Shown: one piece after another, positions 40,691 through 49,204 of the stretch
Layout: each line of letters opens with the position of its first letter
How positions within the stretch are numbered: position 1 is the first letter of the stretch
Assembly (NCBI RefSeq): GCF_024505145.1
Contig: NZ_JANIAA010000005.1
Span: 310,001 to 374,000, forward strand
Length of the DNA: 64,000 nucleotides
From: Streptomyces rugosispiralis
GTDB lineage: Bacteria; Actinomycetota; Actinomycetes; Streptomycetales; Streptomycetaceae
Direction: 5' to 3'
Translations under genes and position numbers: made by a program
Notes under the pieces: generated by a model
Seen by the model: only the letters and a program-made list of their open reading frames with translations
Told to the model about the DNA's origin: nothing
The model's database searches: none

Positions 40691-40993
40691 CCGCACCGCG
40701 GGGTGCACCGGGTCCGGGCCCGCGGGTCCACCGGGTCCGGGCCCGTGCCGCCTTCCGCGAGCGCGACGCCGGTCCCCGGAGGCGCCGGCCGCGCGGGCAC
40801 GCGGGAGGCGGGGCGTGACGCCCGCGGACGTGGAGTAATCGTCTCCGCCTAGAGCCGTAACGCTTTCCGCGCCGTATAAGGGATCGGCGGCCATTCGTCC
40901 GTTGATGTCGCGCGCCGTTCAACTGATGTTCGGCCGGGGACGGGAACGTATGGCCGCAGTCCGGAGGACACCATCCTGCGTTCGGGAGATCAC
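40691..40993. other. intergenic region upstream of the PhoX-family gene
   Basis: 303 bases without a gene. A 17-bp direct repeat CACCGGGTCCGGGCCCG occurs at 40706-40722 and 40729-40745. A TATAAG near 40875 is a plausible -10 element. Further on are PHO-box-like repeats (separate entry). Confidence 0.5.
40917..40934 (+). promoter_or_regulatory. PHO-box-like direct repeat upstream of the PhoX-family gene
   Basis: GTTCAAC (40917-40923) and GTTCGGC (40928-40934) start exactly 11 bases apart, the spacing of Streptomyces PhoP direct-repeat units (consensus GTTCACC). Confidence 0.4.
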
Positions 40994-42442
40994 ATGTCGC
41001 TCAGCCGAAGAGACTTCGCGCGGCGTTCCGCGTACACCGGGGCCGGGTTCGCCCTGGTCGGAAGTGCGGGGGTGCTCGCCACCGCACCCGGTGCGCTCGC
41101 CGCCGAGGCGACCGAGGAGGGCGTCGTGGGCGCCGAGAGCCACGGCGGCTCGTCCCTCGGCTACGGTCCGCTCATCGCGGACCCCAAGGGCATCCTGGCC
41201 CTTCCCAAGGGTTTCCGCTACAAGATCATCACCCGTACCGGTGAGACGAAGCTGGAGTCCGGCGAGTCCACTCCGTCCAACCACGACGGCACCGCCACCT
41301 TCGAGGGCTCGCGCGGTGCGACGCTGCTGGTCAACAACCATGAGCTGGCCGGCCCCCGCTCCAACTGGCCGCACCCCGTCCCGCTGACCGAGGGCCTGGT
41401 CTACGACCCGGCGGCCTCCGGCGGCTGCACCGTCGTCGAGGTCGCCAAGCACGGCGACCACGTCACCGAGTGGGTCGGCATCGCGGGCACCTCGACCAAC
41501 TGCGCCGGTGGCCGCACCCCCTGGGGAACCTGGCTGACCTGCGAGGAGACCGAGGACAAGGCCGGCCAGAACGGCATGACCAAGGACCACGGCTACGTCT
41601 TCGAGGTCGACCCGCACGACCGCAAGGCGAACCGTGACCCGAAGCCGATCAAGGCGCTGGGCCGGTACGCCCACGAGGCCGTTGTCGTCGACCCCAAGCG
41701 CGGTGACCTCTACCTCACCGAGGACGCCTCCAAGCCGAACGGCCTGTTCTACCGCTGGGTTCCGCCGAAGGGCTTCGAGCACGGCCGCGGCAAGCTGGCG
41801 ACGCTGGCCGACGACGCGGGCGTGCTCCAGGCGCCCAAGTGCTACGACTCGGGCGGCAACTTCGTGGACGACCTGTCCCGCGCCACCAAGACCGGCACGG
41901 TCTACGGCGTGGACTGGGAGCCGGTGCCGGACCGCGACGCGAAGTCGGTGCCGGTGCGCAAGCAGTTCAAGGACGGCGAGATCACCCGGGCCCGCAAGCT
42001 GGAGGGCATGTGGTGGGCGGACGGCGGCGCGTACATCGTCTCCTCGTTCGCCCGTGCCGAGAGCCCGGTCCAGCACGACGGCCAGGTCTGGTTCTACGAC
42101 CCCAAGCGCCGCACCCTCACCCTCAAGGTGCTGCTGGGCGTCAACCCCGACCCGTCGAAGGACGGCGCCTTCGACGGCCCGGACAACATCACCGTCTCGC
42201 CGTACGGCGGTCTGGTCATCGCCGAGGACGGCGAGGGCATCCAGCACCTCTTCGGCGCCACCGAGGACGGCCGGACGTACCCGATCGCGCGCAACGACCT
42301 CAACATCGGCAGCGCGGAGGAGCCGGAGTTCAGCGAGTTCACCGGGGTGGTCTTCTCGCCCGACGGCTCGACGCTGTACGCCAACATCCAGGTGCCGGGC
42401 ATCATGCTCGCGATCACCGGCCCCTGGCGCCGCCAGCGCTGA
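40994..42442 (+). CDS. Tat-exported PhoX-family (DUF839) phosphatase
   Basis: 482 residues. The N-terminus has a twin-arginine signal SRRDFA (residues 4-9) with a hydrophobic core and a cleavage region near ALAAEA. The rest is a beta-propeller-like PhoX/DUF839 domain with TWLTCEET near 180, YAHEAVVVDPKRGDLYLTED and the metal-site-like segments of PhoX alkaline phosphatases (SNHDGTATFEG, DGPDNITVSPYGG). It would remove phosphate from extracellular organics using calcium and iron. A small hairpin (42451-42472) follows. Confidence 0.88.
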   Translation: MSLSRRDFARRSAYTGAGFALVGSAGVLATAPGALAAEATEEGVVGAESHGGSSLGYGPLIADPKGILALPKGFRYKIITRTGETKLESGESTPSNHDGTATFEGSRGATLLVNNHELAGPRSNWPHPVPLTEGLVYDPAASGGCTVVEVAKHGDHVTEWVGIAGTSTNCAGGRTPWGTWLTCEETEDKAGQNGMTKDHGYVFEVDPHDRKANRDPKPIKALGRYAHEAVVVDPKRGDLYLTEDASKPNGLFYRWVPPKGFEHGRGKLATLADDAGVLQAPKCYDSGGNFVDDLSRATKTGTVYGVDWEPVPDRDAKSVPVRKQFKDGEITRARKLEGMWWADGGAYIVSSFARAESPVQHDGQVWFYDPKRRTLTLKVLLGVNPDPSKDGAFDGPDNITVSPYGGLVIAEDGEGIQHLFGATEDGRTYPIARNDLNIGSAEEPEFSEFTGVVFSPDGSTLYANIQVPGIMLAITGPWRRQR

Positions 42443-42487
42443 GGCCCATGGCCCGGGGGAATCGTCCCGGGCGGGGGATGCGTTGAC

Positions 42488-43621
42488 GTGAGCGTGACCT
42501 CACGCCTGCGCACCACCCCCTTCTCCATCCTGGACCGCTCCCGCACCCGCCAGGGGCGGGAGCGGTCGCAGGCGCTGCGCGACACCGTACGGTTCGCGCA
42601 GCAGGCCGAGGCGCTCGGCTACCACCGCTTCTGGGTCTCCGAGCACCACAGCGTGCCCGGCGTCGCCGGTTCGGCCCCCACCGTGCTGGCGTCCGCCGTC
42701 GCGGCGGCGACGGTCCGCATCCGCGTGGGCACGGGCGGTGTGATGCTGCCGAACCACCGTCCGCTGGTCGTGGCCGAACAGTTCGGGGTGCTCGAATCCC
42801 TCTTCCCGGACCGGATCGACATGGGCCTGGGCCGGTCAGTCGGCTTCACGGACGGCATCCGCCGCGCCCTGGGCGCCGAGAAGGACGCCGCGCGGGACTT
42901 CGGCGCCCAACTGGACGAGCTGCTCGGCTGGTTCACCGGCGAGCAGGACGCCCACCCCCAGGTCCACGCCCACCCGGCGGAGGGGCTGCGGCTGCCCGTC
43001 TTCGTCCTGGCCACCGGCGCCGGCGCGGATCTGGCGGCGCGGGCCGGACTGTCCCTGGTGATCGGCGATCTGCGCGGCCGGGACGAGATGCTGCGCGCGA
43101 TCGACCGCTACCGCGCGGGCTTCCGCCCCTCGGCGTGGTCCTCCGCCCCGTACGTCGTCGTCTCGGGCAATGTCGCGGTCGCCGGCACCACGGAGCGGGC
43201 CCGGCGGCTGTTGCTCCCCGAGGCCTGGTCGATGGCCCACTCCCGCACCCACGGCGTCTTCCCGCCGCTGGCCCCGGTCTCCGAGATCGAGGCCCGTGAG
43301 ATGACCGAGAAGGAGCGCGGCTTCTACGAGAGCGGTCTGCGCGGTCAGCTGTACGGCACCGAGGACGAGGTCGGCGCCGCGCTCGAGGAACTGATCGAGC
43401 GCAGCGACGCCGACGAGGTCCTGGTCACGACGAGCACCTACGACCGCGAGGCCCTGCTGGACTCCTACCGCCGCCTGGCCCGCGTGGCGGGGCTGTCGGG
43501 CGGCTCCGGCCCGGGTTCCGGTTCTGCCGTACCGGCCGGTGCGTCACCGGGCGCGGGCATGCCGAGCGGTGGGCCTGGGCCGGGCGTCCGCGATGACGCG
43601 GAAGCGCCCGCGCCGCGCTGA
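42488..43621 (+). CDS. luciferase-like (LLM class) flavin-dependent oxidoreductase
   Basis: 377 residues, TIM-barrel LLM fold. HRFWVSEHHSVPGVAGSAP (residues 42-60) and MGLGRSVGF near 112 resemble the MsnO8-type subgroup. It should use FMNH2 or F420H2. The C-terminal 40 residues (Gly/Ser/Pro-rich) look disordered. Start: GTG 42488, with a GGGGGAT SD about 10 bases upstream; the GTG at 42494 is an alternative. No neighbour suggests the substrate. Confidence 0.88.
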   Translation: MSVTSRLRTTPFSILDRSRTRQGRERSQALRDTVRFAQQAEALGYHRFWVSEHHSVPGVAGSAPTVLASAVAAATVRIRVGTGGVMLPNHRPLVVAEQFGVLESLFPDRIDMGLGRSVGFTDGIRRALGAEKDAARDFGAQLDELLGWFTGEQDAHPQVHAHPAEGLRLPVFVLATGAGADLAARAGLSLVIGDLRGRDEMLRAIDRYRAGFRPSAWSSAPYVVVSGNVAVAGTTERARRLLLPEAWSMAHSRTHGVFPPLAPVSEIEAREMTEKERGFYESGLRGQLYGTEDEVGAALEELIERSDADEVLVTTSTYDREALLDSYRRLARVAGLSGGSGPGSGSAVPAGASPGAGMPSGGPGPGVRDDAEAPAPR

Positions 43622-43630
43622 CCTCCGCCC

Positions 43631-43702
43631 GGCTCAGTGCCCCGTGCTCGGCCCGGCTCAGTGCCCCGTGCTCGGCCCGGCTCAGTGCCCCGTGCTCGGC
43701 CT
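43631..43702. repeat. three tandem copies of a 24-bp repeat
   Basis: Units at 43631-43654, 43655-43678 and 43679-43702; the first two are identical, the third differs in its last base. It lies between the converging ends of the LLM and TerD-family genes, just 10 bases after the LLM stop. Confidence 0.9.
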
Positions 43703-43765
43703 CGTACCGGGCGGTCGGCTCGGCACGGCGGTCCCGCTCGAGCTGCCGCCGCCGGTCAGCCGGCC

Positions 43766-44971
43766 TTACAGGGCCTTGCCGGCGGGCTTGGCCATGCCCC
43801 GGACGGTGCGCGAGTCCACGTACTCGCCCATCGCGGTCATCTCCCACTCACCCGAGAACTGCTTGATCATCTTCGCCATCATCACGCCCGTTCGCGGCTC
43901 GGCGTGGGTGAGGTCGAAGCGGACCAGCTCCTCGCCGGTCTGGGCGTCGAGGAGGCGGCAGTACGCCTTGGCCACATCGGTGAACTTCTGGCCGGAGAAG
44001 GAGTTGACCGTGAAGACCAGACCGGTGACCTCGGACGGGAGGCCACCGAGGTGGACGGTGATGGACTCGTCGTCGCCTCCGCCCTCACCGGTGAGGTTGT
44101 CGCCGGAGTGCTGGATGGCGCCGTTGAGGATGGCCAGCTTGCCGAAGAAGCAGGCGTCGATCTTCTTGCGGTCGACACCGAAGGCGATCACGGACGCGTC
44201 CAGGTCGATGTCCTTGCCGCGGAAGGCGGGCTCCCAGCCCAGGCCCATCCGCACCGAGCTGAGCACCGGACGGCCGCCCTTGACCAGGGACACCGTCTGG
44301 TTCTTCTGCAGGCTGACCCGGCCCTTGTCCAGGTTGATCTTCCCGGTGGCCGGGGCCGCGGGGACGGCGGGCGCCGCGGCCGGGGGAGCGGACGGCATGG
44401 GCGGCGGGGGCTGGAAACCGGCCGGCGGGCCGCTCGGCGGGGGCGGCATCTGGGCGGCGGGGGCGGCCGGGGCGGCGGGCTCCTCGACCGTCACGCCGAA
44501 GTCGGTGGCGATGCCCGCCAGACCGTTGGCGTACCCCTGCCCGACCGCGCGCACCTTCCACGCCCCATTGCGCCGGTACACCTCCACGATCACCAGCGCG
44601 GTCTCGTTGCCCAGCCGCGGCGGGGTGAAGGAAGCGATCACCGCGCCGTCGTCCGCGCCGCGCACGGTGGCGGTCGGCTCGGTGCCCGCGAACGTCGCCC
44701 CGGGCGCGTCCAGACTCGCGGTCACCACGATCTTCTCGATGTCGGCGGGGACGGCGGCGGTGTCCACCGTGATGGTGTCGCCCGCGCCCGCCGCCCCGGC
44801 GCGGTGGGTCACACCCGGTCCGGTGGGCTGGTTGTAGAAGACGAAGTCGTCGTCGGAACGCACTTTGCCGTTGGTGGTGAGCAGCAGGCCCGAAACGTCG
44901 AGCCGCACCGGGGCGGTGACGTCAACCGCCACGCGCGCGACGGAGAGGGGGAGGTTCGAGCCGGGTGTCAT
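43766..44971 (-). CDS. TerD-family protein with two TerD domains and a proline-rich linker
   Basis: 401 residues. The N-terminal domain (about residues 1-170) and the C-terminal TerD domain (about 215-401, with GLGWEPAF, DLDASVIAFG, GGDDESITVHL and VNSFSGQKFTDVAKAYCRL) are separated by a Pro/Ala-rich linker (about 170-210). The acidic DLDAS and GDDES segments are calcium-binding residues in TerD. The family is linked to tellurite and stress responses and, in Streptomyces, to development. Start: the ATG at 44971 (MTPGSN); an ATG at 44980 is equally possible, and neither has a good SD. Confidence 0.9.
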   Translation of the reverse strand: MTPGSNLPLSVARVAVDVTAPVRLDVSGLLLTTNGKVRSDDDFVFYNQPTGPGVTHRAGAAGAGDTITVDTAAVPADIEKIVVTASLDAPGATFAGTEPTATVRGADDGAVIASFTPPRLGNETALVIVEVYRRNGAWKVRAVGQGYANGLAGIATDFGVTVEEPAAPAAPAAQMPPPPSGPPAGFQPPPPMPSAPPAAAPAVPAAPATGKINLDKGRVSLQKNQTVSLVKGGRPVLSSVRMGLGWEPAFRGKDIDLDASVIAFGVDRKKIDACFFGKLAILNGAIQHSGDNLTGEGGGDDESITVHLGGLPSEVTGLVFTVNSFSGQKFTDVAKAYCRLLDAQTGEELVRFDLTHAEPRTGVMMAKMIKQFSGEWEMTAMGEYVDSRTVRGMAKPAGKAL

Positions 44972-45113
44972 AGCGGTCATGCCCGGGGTAACGAACGTCC
45001 CCGCTTTACGGTTCCTTGACCTGCGGAGTGACTTCTGCCGTGCCCTGTCCCGGCGCGGTCGGCCGTGACCTGCCCCACCGCGCCGGCCCCGTCCGGCTGT
45101 CGGTGGCCCGTCG

Positions 45114-46121
45114 TCATGAGCCGGCTGCGCGGGAGTTGTCTCCGAGCCGCGCGGAGCCGGTGATCTCCTCGGCCGCGGTGCGGACTCGCGGCACCGCTCG
45201 ATCACGGACCGGACCCTCCGCGAGCTGCGCTGACGCGAGCCGCGCTGACCGGTCGGGGCGGCGCCGCGCGGTGGTGGCCACCACCCCGATCACGCACACC
45301 GCCATGCCCGCGAGCGCGGTCCACCCGGGCGCGTCCCCGAACATCGCGTACGCCCACACCAGCGTGGTCGGGGGCGTGAGGTAGATCAGCGCGCTGGTGC
45401 GGGTGACGCCGTTGCGACGCAGGCTCAGCCAGTAGAAGCCGTAGCCGCCGACCGTGGAGAGCAGCACCGTCCAGGCCACCGCGGCCCAGAAGCTCCCGCC
45501 CGCCGGGGGTGCGGCATGGCCCCCGGCCACGGCGACCCCGGTGAACAGCGCGGCGCTGACCAGGCAGTGCAGCGGTATGGCGTCCACGGGGTCGAGCGGC
45601 GCCCGCACCCTGCGCTCCAGGAAGCTCGCGGCCAGCAGCGCCGCCATGGCGGCGAAGGGCAGCCCGTACGCCCACGCCGGGGCGGCCGGGCCCGCCGACA
45701 GATCGCCCTGGACGACGAGCGCGACCCCGCCGAGGCCGATGCCCAGCCCCGCCCACTGGCGCGGGCCGACCGTCTCCCCGAGCAGCCGCCCGGCCAGCGC
45801 GCCCGCCGCGAGCGGCTGCAACGCGGCGATCAGCGCGGAGGTGCCGGACGGTACGCCGAGCCCGACCGACCAGACGATCCCGCCGAGATAGCCGCCCTGC
45901 GAAAGCGCTCCGATCACCGCCTGCTCGGCCACGGCGCGCGGGCTGAGTCTGCGGCGCCTCAGCAGCGCCCAGGCGCCGCCCAGGACCGCCGCCGCCGCGA
46001 GGAAGCGCCACATCAGCAGGGTGTCGGCGGCGGCCTCCCGGGTGCCGAGCTCGGCTCCGATGAAGCCGGAGCTCCACATCACGACGAGGCCGATGGCGGT
46101 GACGGCGGCGCTGACGGGCAT
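45114..46121 (-). CDS. EamA/DMT-family transporter
   Basis: 335 residues with ten membrane helices in two EamA repeats (helix 1 VTAIGLVVMWSSGFIGAELG; second repeat from about 150). Members export amino acids or other metabolites. The charged C-terminal 50 residues after the last helix are probably cytoplasmic and disordered. It is divergent from a TetR gene, with a long inverted repeat between them, so that regulator probably controls it. Confidence 0.88.
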   Translation of the reverse strand: MPVSAAVTAIGLVVMWSSGFIGAELGTREAAADTLLMWRFLAAAAVLGGAWALLRRRRLSPRAVAEQAVIGALSQGGYLGGIVWSVGLGVPSGTSALIAALQPLAAGALAGRLLGETVGPRQWAGLGIGLGGVALVVQGDLSAGPAAPAWAYGLPFAAMAALLAASFLERRVRAPLDPVDAIPLHCLVSAALFTGVAVAGGHAAPPAGGSFWAAVAWTVLLSTVGGYGFYWLSLRRNGVTRTSALIYLTPPTTLVWAYAMFGDAPGWTALAGMAVCVIGVVATTARRRPDRSARLASAQLAEGPVRDRAVPRVRTAAEEITGSARLGDNSRAAGS

Positions 46122-46170
46122 GGGGCGTTCCTCGTTCTGGGTTGGGGTTCCGGGTCGGTTCAGACTCCGG

Positions 46171-46222
46171 GTATACCGGTCTGTTTACTCCCTCATCCAC
46201 TAGACTAAACAGATCGGTATAC
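46171..46222. promoter_or_regulatory. long inverted repeat between divergent EamA and tetR genes
   Basis: 17-bp arms 46171-46187 and 46206-46222 match with one mismatch around an 18-bp spacer. A -10-like TAGACT (46201-46206) overlaps the right arm. Likely TetR operator for both genes. Confidence 0.7.
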
Positions 46223-46254
46223 ACGTCAACCCTTCACCCGGAGGTGATCACGGC

Positions 46255-46818
46255 ATGGAAGCGCTCACCCCCGCCGCGCGCCGCATCCTCGACACCGCCG
46301 CCGAGCTCTTCTACGGGCAGGGGATCAACGCGGTGGGCGTGGATCTGATCGCCAAGCGCGCCGGAGTCACCAAGAAGACGCTGTACGACCGCTTCGGCTC
46401 GAAGGAAACGCTGGTCGCCGCGTATCTGCGGGAGCGCGATGAGCGGTGGCGGGCGTGGCTCACCGCCGAGGTCGAGAAGTCGCCCCCGGCGGATCGTGCC
46501 CTCGCCACGTTCGACGCGCTCGCGGAGTGGGTGCGCCGCGAGAACCCGCGCGGCTGCGGCTTCGTCAACGCGGCGGCCGAACTGCCGGACGCCGCGCATC
46601 CGGCCCGGCAGGTCGTCGCCGACCAGAAGCACTGGCTGCGGGGCTATCTGCGGCGGCTGTGCGAGGAGGCGGGCGTGACGGCCCCCGACCAGCTGGCGGA
46701 CGAACTGCTGCTGCTCCACGAGGGGGCCACGGTGCTGAACGGTCTTTCGGTGGTCGGCGATCCGGTCGGCATCGCGCGTGAGCTAGCCCTGCGGGCGCTG
46801 GAGCGGGCCAGGGCCTGA
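46255..46818 (+). CDS. TetR-family regulator divergent from the EamA transporter
   Basis: 187 residues. HTH at about residues 10-55 (ARRILDTAAELFYGQGINAV, then IAKRAGVTKKTLYDRFGSKE); the rest is a ligand-binding domain. A perfect SD (GGAGGTGATC, 46240-46249) precedes the ATG, suggesting efficient translation. The operator-like repeat upstream fits autoregulation. Its last 36 bases overlap the end of the convergent ATP-binding protein gene. Confidence 0.9.
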   Translation: MEALTPAARRILDTAAELFYGQGINAVGVDLIAKRAGVTKKTLYDRFGSKETLVAAYLRERDERWRAWLTAEVEKSPPADRALATFDALAEWVRRENPRGCGFVNAAAELPDAAHPARQVVADQKHWLRGYLRRLCEEAGVTAPDQLADELLLLHEGATVLNGLSVVGDPVGIARELALRALERARA

Positions 46819-47310
46819 GCCTGGGCCGGACGGTTTGGCCTCGGTCGCGATTTCGGCCCAGACGGTCTTCCCGGGCCCGCCGCCGGAGCGGGGCCCGACC
46901 GCCCAGCGCTCGGCGAGCCGCGAGACGAGATACAGGCCGCGTCCGGTTTCGGCGTCGGGTGCGGCGGCGATGAGCGCGGGCCGCTTCTCGGTACGGGTGT
47001 CCGACACCTCGATACGGATCGTCCCGGACGCGTCGCCGCCCAGGGGTGCGGTCAGCCGTACGTGGAAGTCCCGCCCCGGGACGCGGCCGTGCCGTACGGC
47101 GTTGGCGGCCAACTCGCTGGCGATCAGGGTCGTGGTCTCGTTGGGGCCGGAATCGTATGGGTAGCCCCACGCGGCGAGCCGGTGTGACACGAGTCGCCGA
47201 GCGAGTCGCGCACCGCGAGGCGTCGAGGTGAAGCGCATGGCGAACTCGCCCGGCGCGGGCGCTGGTTGTCCCGGCCGCGTACCTCGTGAGGGGGCATTTT
47301 CGGTCGTCAT
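46783..47310 (-). CDS. ATP-binding protein, anti-sigma-factor/SpoIIAB-like (HATPase_c_2)
   Basis: 175 residues from the ATG at 47310. A GHKL ATPase domain of the RsbW/SpoIIAB type: N-box IASELAANAVRHG near residue 64, then IRIEVSDTR, and a G-box ETGRGLYLVSRLAERWAV near 121. It would act as a serine kinase or anti-sigma partner. It sits next to an XRE/DUF397 pair, a common arrangement of Streptomyces developmental regulators. The end overlaps the TetR gene by 36 bases on the other strand. Confidence 0.85.
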   Translation of the reverse strand: MTTENAPSRGTRPGQPAPAPGEFAMRFTSTPRGARLARRLVSHRLAAWGYPYDSGPNETTTLIASELAANAVRHGRVPGRDFHVRLTAPLGGDASGTIRIEVSDTRTEKRPALIAAAPDAETGRGLYLVSRLAERWAVGPRSGGGPGKTVWAEIATEAKPSGPGSGPGPLQRPQG

Positions 47311-47446
47311 GGGCACGAGCCTTGCGGGGGTGTGCCTAGCCTGACCAGGAAGCGCGTAACTACGGAGCGTGTCTGTAGGGCGCGGCGGTTTTGGTGTCGG
47401 GGTTGTCGACCGTGACCTGCGGTCGGCGCGGCGGAGGTGATGGCAT

Positions 47447-48283
47447 ATGGCGAGTGCGGGGCGACCGGAGTTGCCGGACGGGGAGGATTCCGGGGCGTTC
47501 ATCAAGAGCTTCGGCCTGCAGATCAAGCTCTTACGGGAGCGCGCCGGGCTCACGCAGGCGGAGCTGGGCTCGCGGGTCGGCTACGGCGCGGACCAGATCG
47601 CGGCGGTCGAACAGGGGCGGCGCATCCCCAAGCCGGAGCTGATCGACAAGGCGGACGAGGTGCTGGGCGCCGGGGGCCTGCTGAAGGCGATGAAGGGGGA
47701 GGTGGCGCGGGCTCGGTATCCGGCGTTCTTCCGAAACACGGCTCGTCTGGAGGGACAGGCGGTGGAGCTTCACGTGTATGCGACACAGGCCGTTCCTGGT
47801 CTCCTGCAAACGGAGGACTACGCACGGGCGGTGTGTGCCATGTGGCGCCCCCTGCTGGACGACGACACGATCGAGCAACGGGTAGCTTCGCGGCTGGTTA
47901 GGCAAGAGATCTTTTCGCGGGTTCCCGCCCCGCTCATGAGCTTCGTGATCGAAGAAGTGGTGCTTCAGCGCCCGTTCGGTGGTGACAGCGTCCTTCGCGG
48001 TCAGCTTGAGCAGATCCTGCTCATCGGGCAGAAACGGCACGTGGTGATCCAAGTGATGCCTACTGGCCGGGAGGAACATGCTGGTCTGGCTGGCCCGTTC
48101 ACGCTGATGGAGACTGGATCTGGGCAGCGGACTGCGTATGCGGAGGTGCAGAGCACCAGCCGACTGCACACCGAGCGGAACACGGTCCGGGAACTCGAAG
48201 CGACTTATGGGATTATCCGTGCCCAGGCTCTCACTCCTCGAGAGTCGCTGACCTTGGTCGAGAAATTGCTGGGGGAGCTATGA
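47447..48283 (+). CDS. XRE-family regulator with DUF5753 C-terminal domain
   Basis: 278 residues. HTH in residues 23-75 (GLQIKLLRERAGLTQAELGS and GYGADQIAAVEQGRR); the DUF5753 effector domain follows from about 95 to the end (YATQAVPGLLQTEDYARAV, VIQVMPTG). This is the WhiJ/AbaA-type regulator of Streptomyces, always paired with a small DUF397 protein. It overlaps that gene by 4 bases. Its codon use from 47700 on looks slightly less GC-rich than its neighbours. Confidence 0.9.
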   Translation: MASAGRPELPDGEDSGAFIKSFGLQIKLLRERAGLTQAELGSRVGYGADQIAAVEQGRRIPKPELIDKADEVLGAGGLLKAMKGEVARARYPAFFRNTARLEGQAVELHVYATQAVPGLLQTEDYARAVCAMWRPLLDDDTIEQRVASRLVRQEIFSRVPAPLMSFVIEEVVLQRPFGGDSVLRGQLEQILLIGQKRHVVIQVMPTGREEHAGLAGPFTLMETGSGQRTAYAEVQSTSRLHTERNTVRELEATYGIIRAQALTPRESLTLVEKLLGEL

Positions 48284-48537
48284 GCAGGGATATACGCGAA
48301 CTGGCGTGGTTCAAGAGCGGCTACAGCAGCGGTGCGGGCGGCGAGTGCGTTGAGGTCGCCATGGACTGGCGTAAGAGCAGCTACAGCGCAGGGAACGGCG
48401 GCGAGTGCGTCGAGGTTGCCGCATGCCGCCGAGGCACCGTGCACGTGCGGGACAGCAAGAACACCGACGGGCCGAACCTTACGTTCCCCGTGACCGCGTG
48501 GAGCGACTTCGTCGCCTTCGCGCGGGGCGTCGTTTGA
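48280..48537 (+). CDS. DUF397 protein with internally duplicated motif
   Basis: 85 residues. The DUF397 core motif W-x-K-S-x-Y-S-x(2)-GGECVEVA occurs twice, at residues 10-27 and 30-47, where normally one copy is found. The second half (HVRDSKNTDGPNLTFPVTAWSDF) is the usual DUF397 continuation. DUF397 proteins partner the preceding XRE regulator. ATG overlaps the XRE stop; the SD is GGGGGAGC. Confidence 0.9.
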   Translation: MSRDIRELAWFKSGYSSGAGGECVEVAMDWRKSSYSAGNGGECVEVAACRRGTVHVRDSKNTDGPNLTFPVTAWSDFVAFARGVV

Positions 48538-48570
48538 CCTAGAGCGCGCTCCAAACCGTACGTTCCGGGC

Positions 48571-49139
48571 ATGACGACCAAGCAGCATGCGATCGGCACC
48601 GGTTTCGGGGTGCGCAGTACGACGAGCGACGTTCTCGCGGGCATTGATCTGTCCGGGAAGCTCGCGCTCGTGACCGGGGGCTATTCGGGGCTCGGGCTGG
48701 AGACGACGCGGGCTCTCGCCGGTGCGGGGGCCCGCGTCGTCGTGCCCGCGCGGCGGCGTTCGACCGCCGTCGAAGCGCTCGGCGGGATCGAGGGCGTCGA
48801 GGTCGCCGAGATGGACCTCGCGGACCCGCCACCCAGCTGGGGCGCCATATGTCCCCGGAGGAACTGGCGGGGCTGAGTGAAACGATCGACGCCAGCTCCA
48901 CCAATGTCGGCTGGAAGACGCCCGAGGAGGGTGCGGCCACCCAGGTCTGGGCGGCGACCTCGCCCCGGCTCGCGGGCATGGGCGGCGTGTACTGCGAGGA
49001 CTGCGACATCGCCGGGCCCGCGCCGGAGGGCACCGAACTGGGCAGTGGGGTGAGCGCCTGGGTCACCGATCCGCAGCGGGCGGCGCGGCTGTGGGCGCTG
49101 TCGGCGGAACTCACGGGGGTCGATGCCTTCGCCGAGTAG
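48571..49139 (+). pseudogene. short-chain dehydrogenase remnant with internal deletion and frameshift
   Basis: Reading from 48571, the first 85 residues are a normal SDR N-terminus (LSGKLALVTGGYSGLGLETTR cofactor site, then DLADP). The frame then runs into unrelated residues and stops at 48876. In another frame, residues from about 48849 to 49139 match an SDR C-terminus (WKTPEEGAATQVWAATSP, GGVYCEDCDIA). A full protein of this group has about 310 residues; about 120, including the YxxxK catalytic site, are missing. So this is a deletion with a frameshift, and the gene should be inactive. Confidence 0.85.
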
Positions 49140-49145
49140 ATAGAC

Positions 49146-49183
49146 AGTCCAATCTGTTCAGTTTGAACTGGACAGTTTGGACT
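49146..49183. promoter_or_regulatory. inverted repeat upstream of the MarR gene, operator candidate
   Basis: Two 18-bp arms (49146-49163, 49166-49183) match at 16 positions with a 2-base centre, 22 bases before the marR start. The size and position fit a MarR operator. Confidence 0.7.
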
Positions 49184-49204
49184 GAAGAAAATATCGTGCG
49201 GGGC

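Noticed and set aside
36956-40894. EEP nuclease read as a 1312-residue protein
   Set aside because: Only the part after the signal peptide at 38782 has homology; the upstream extension is antisense to the acidic unknown gene.
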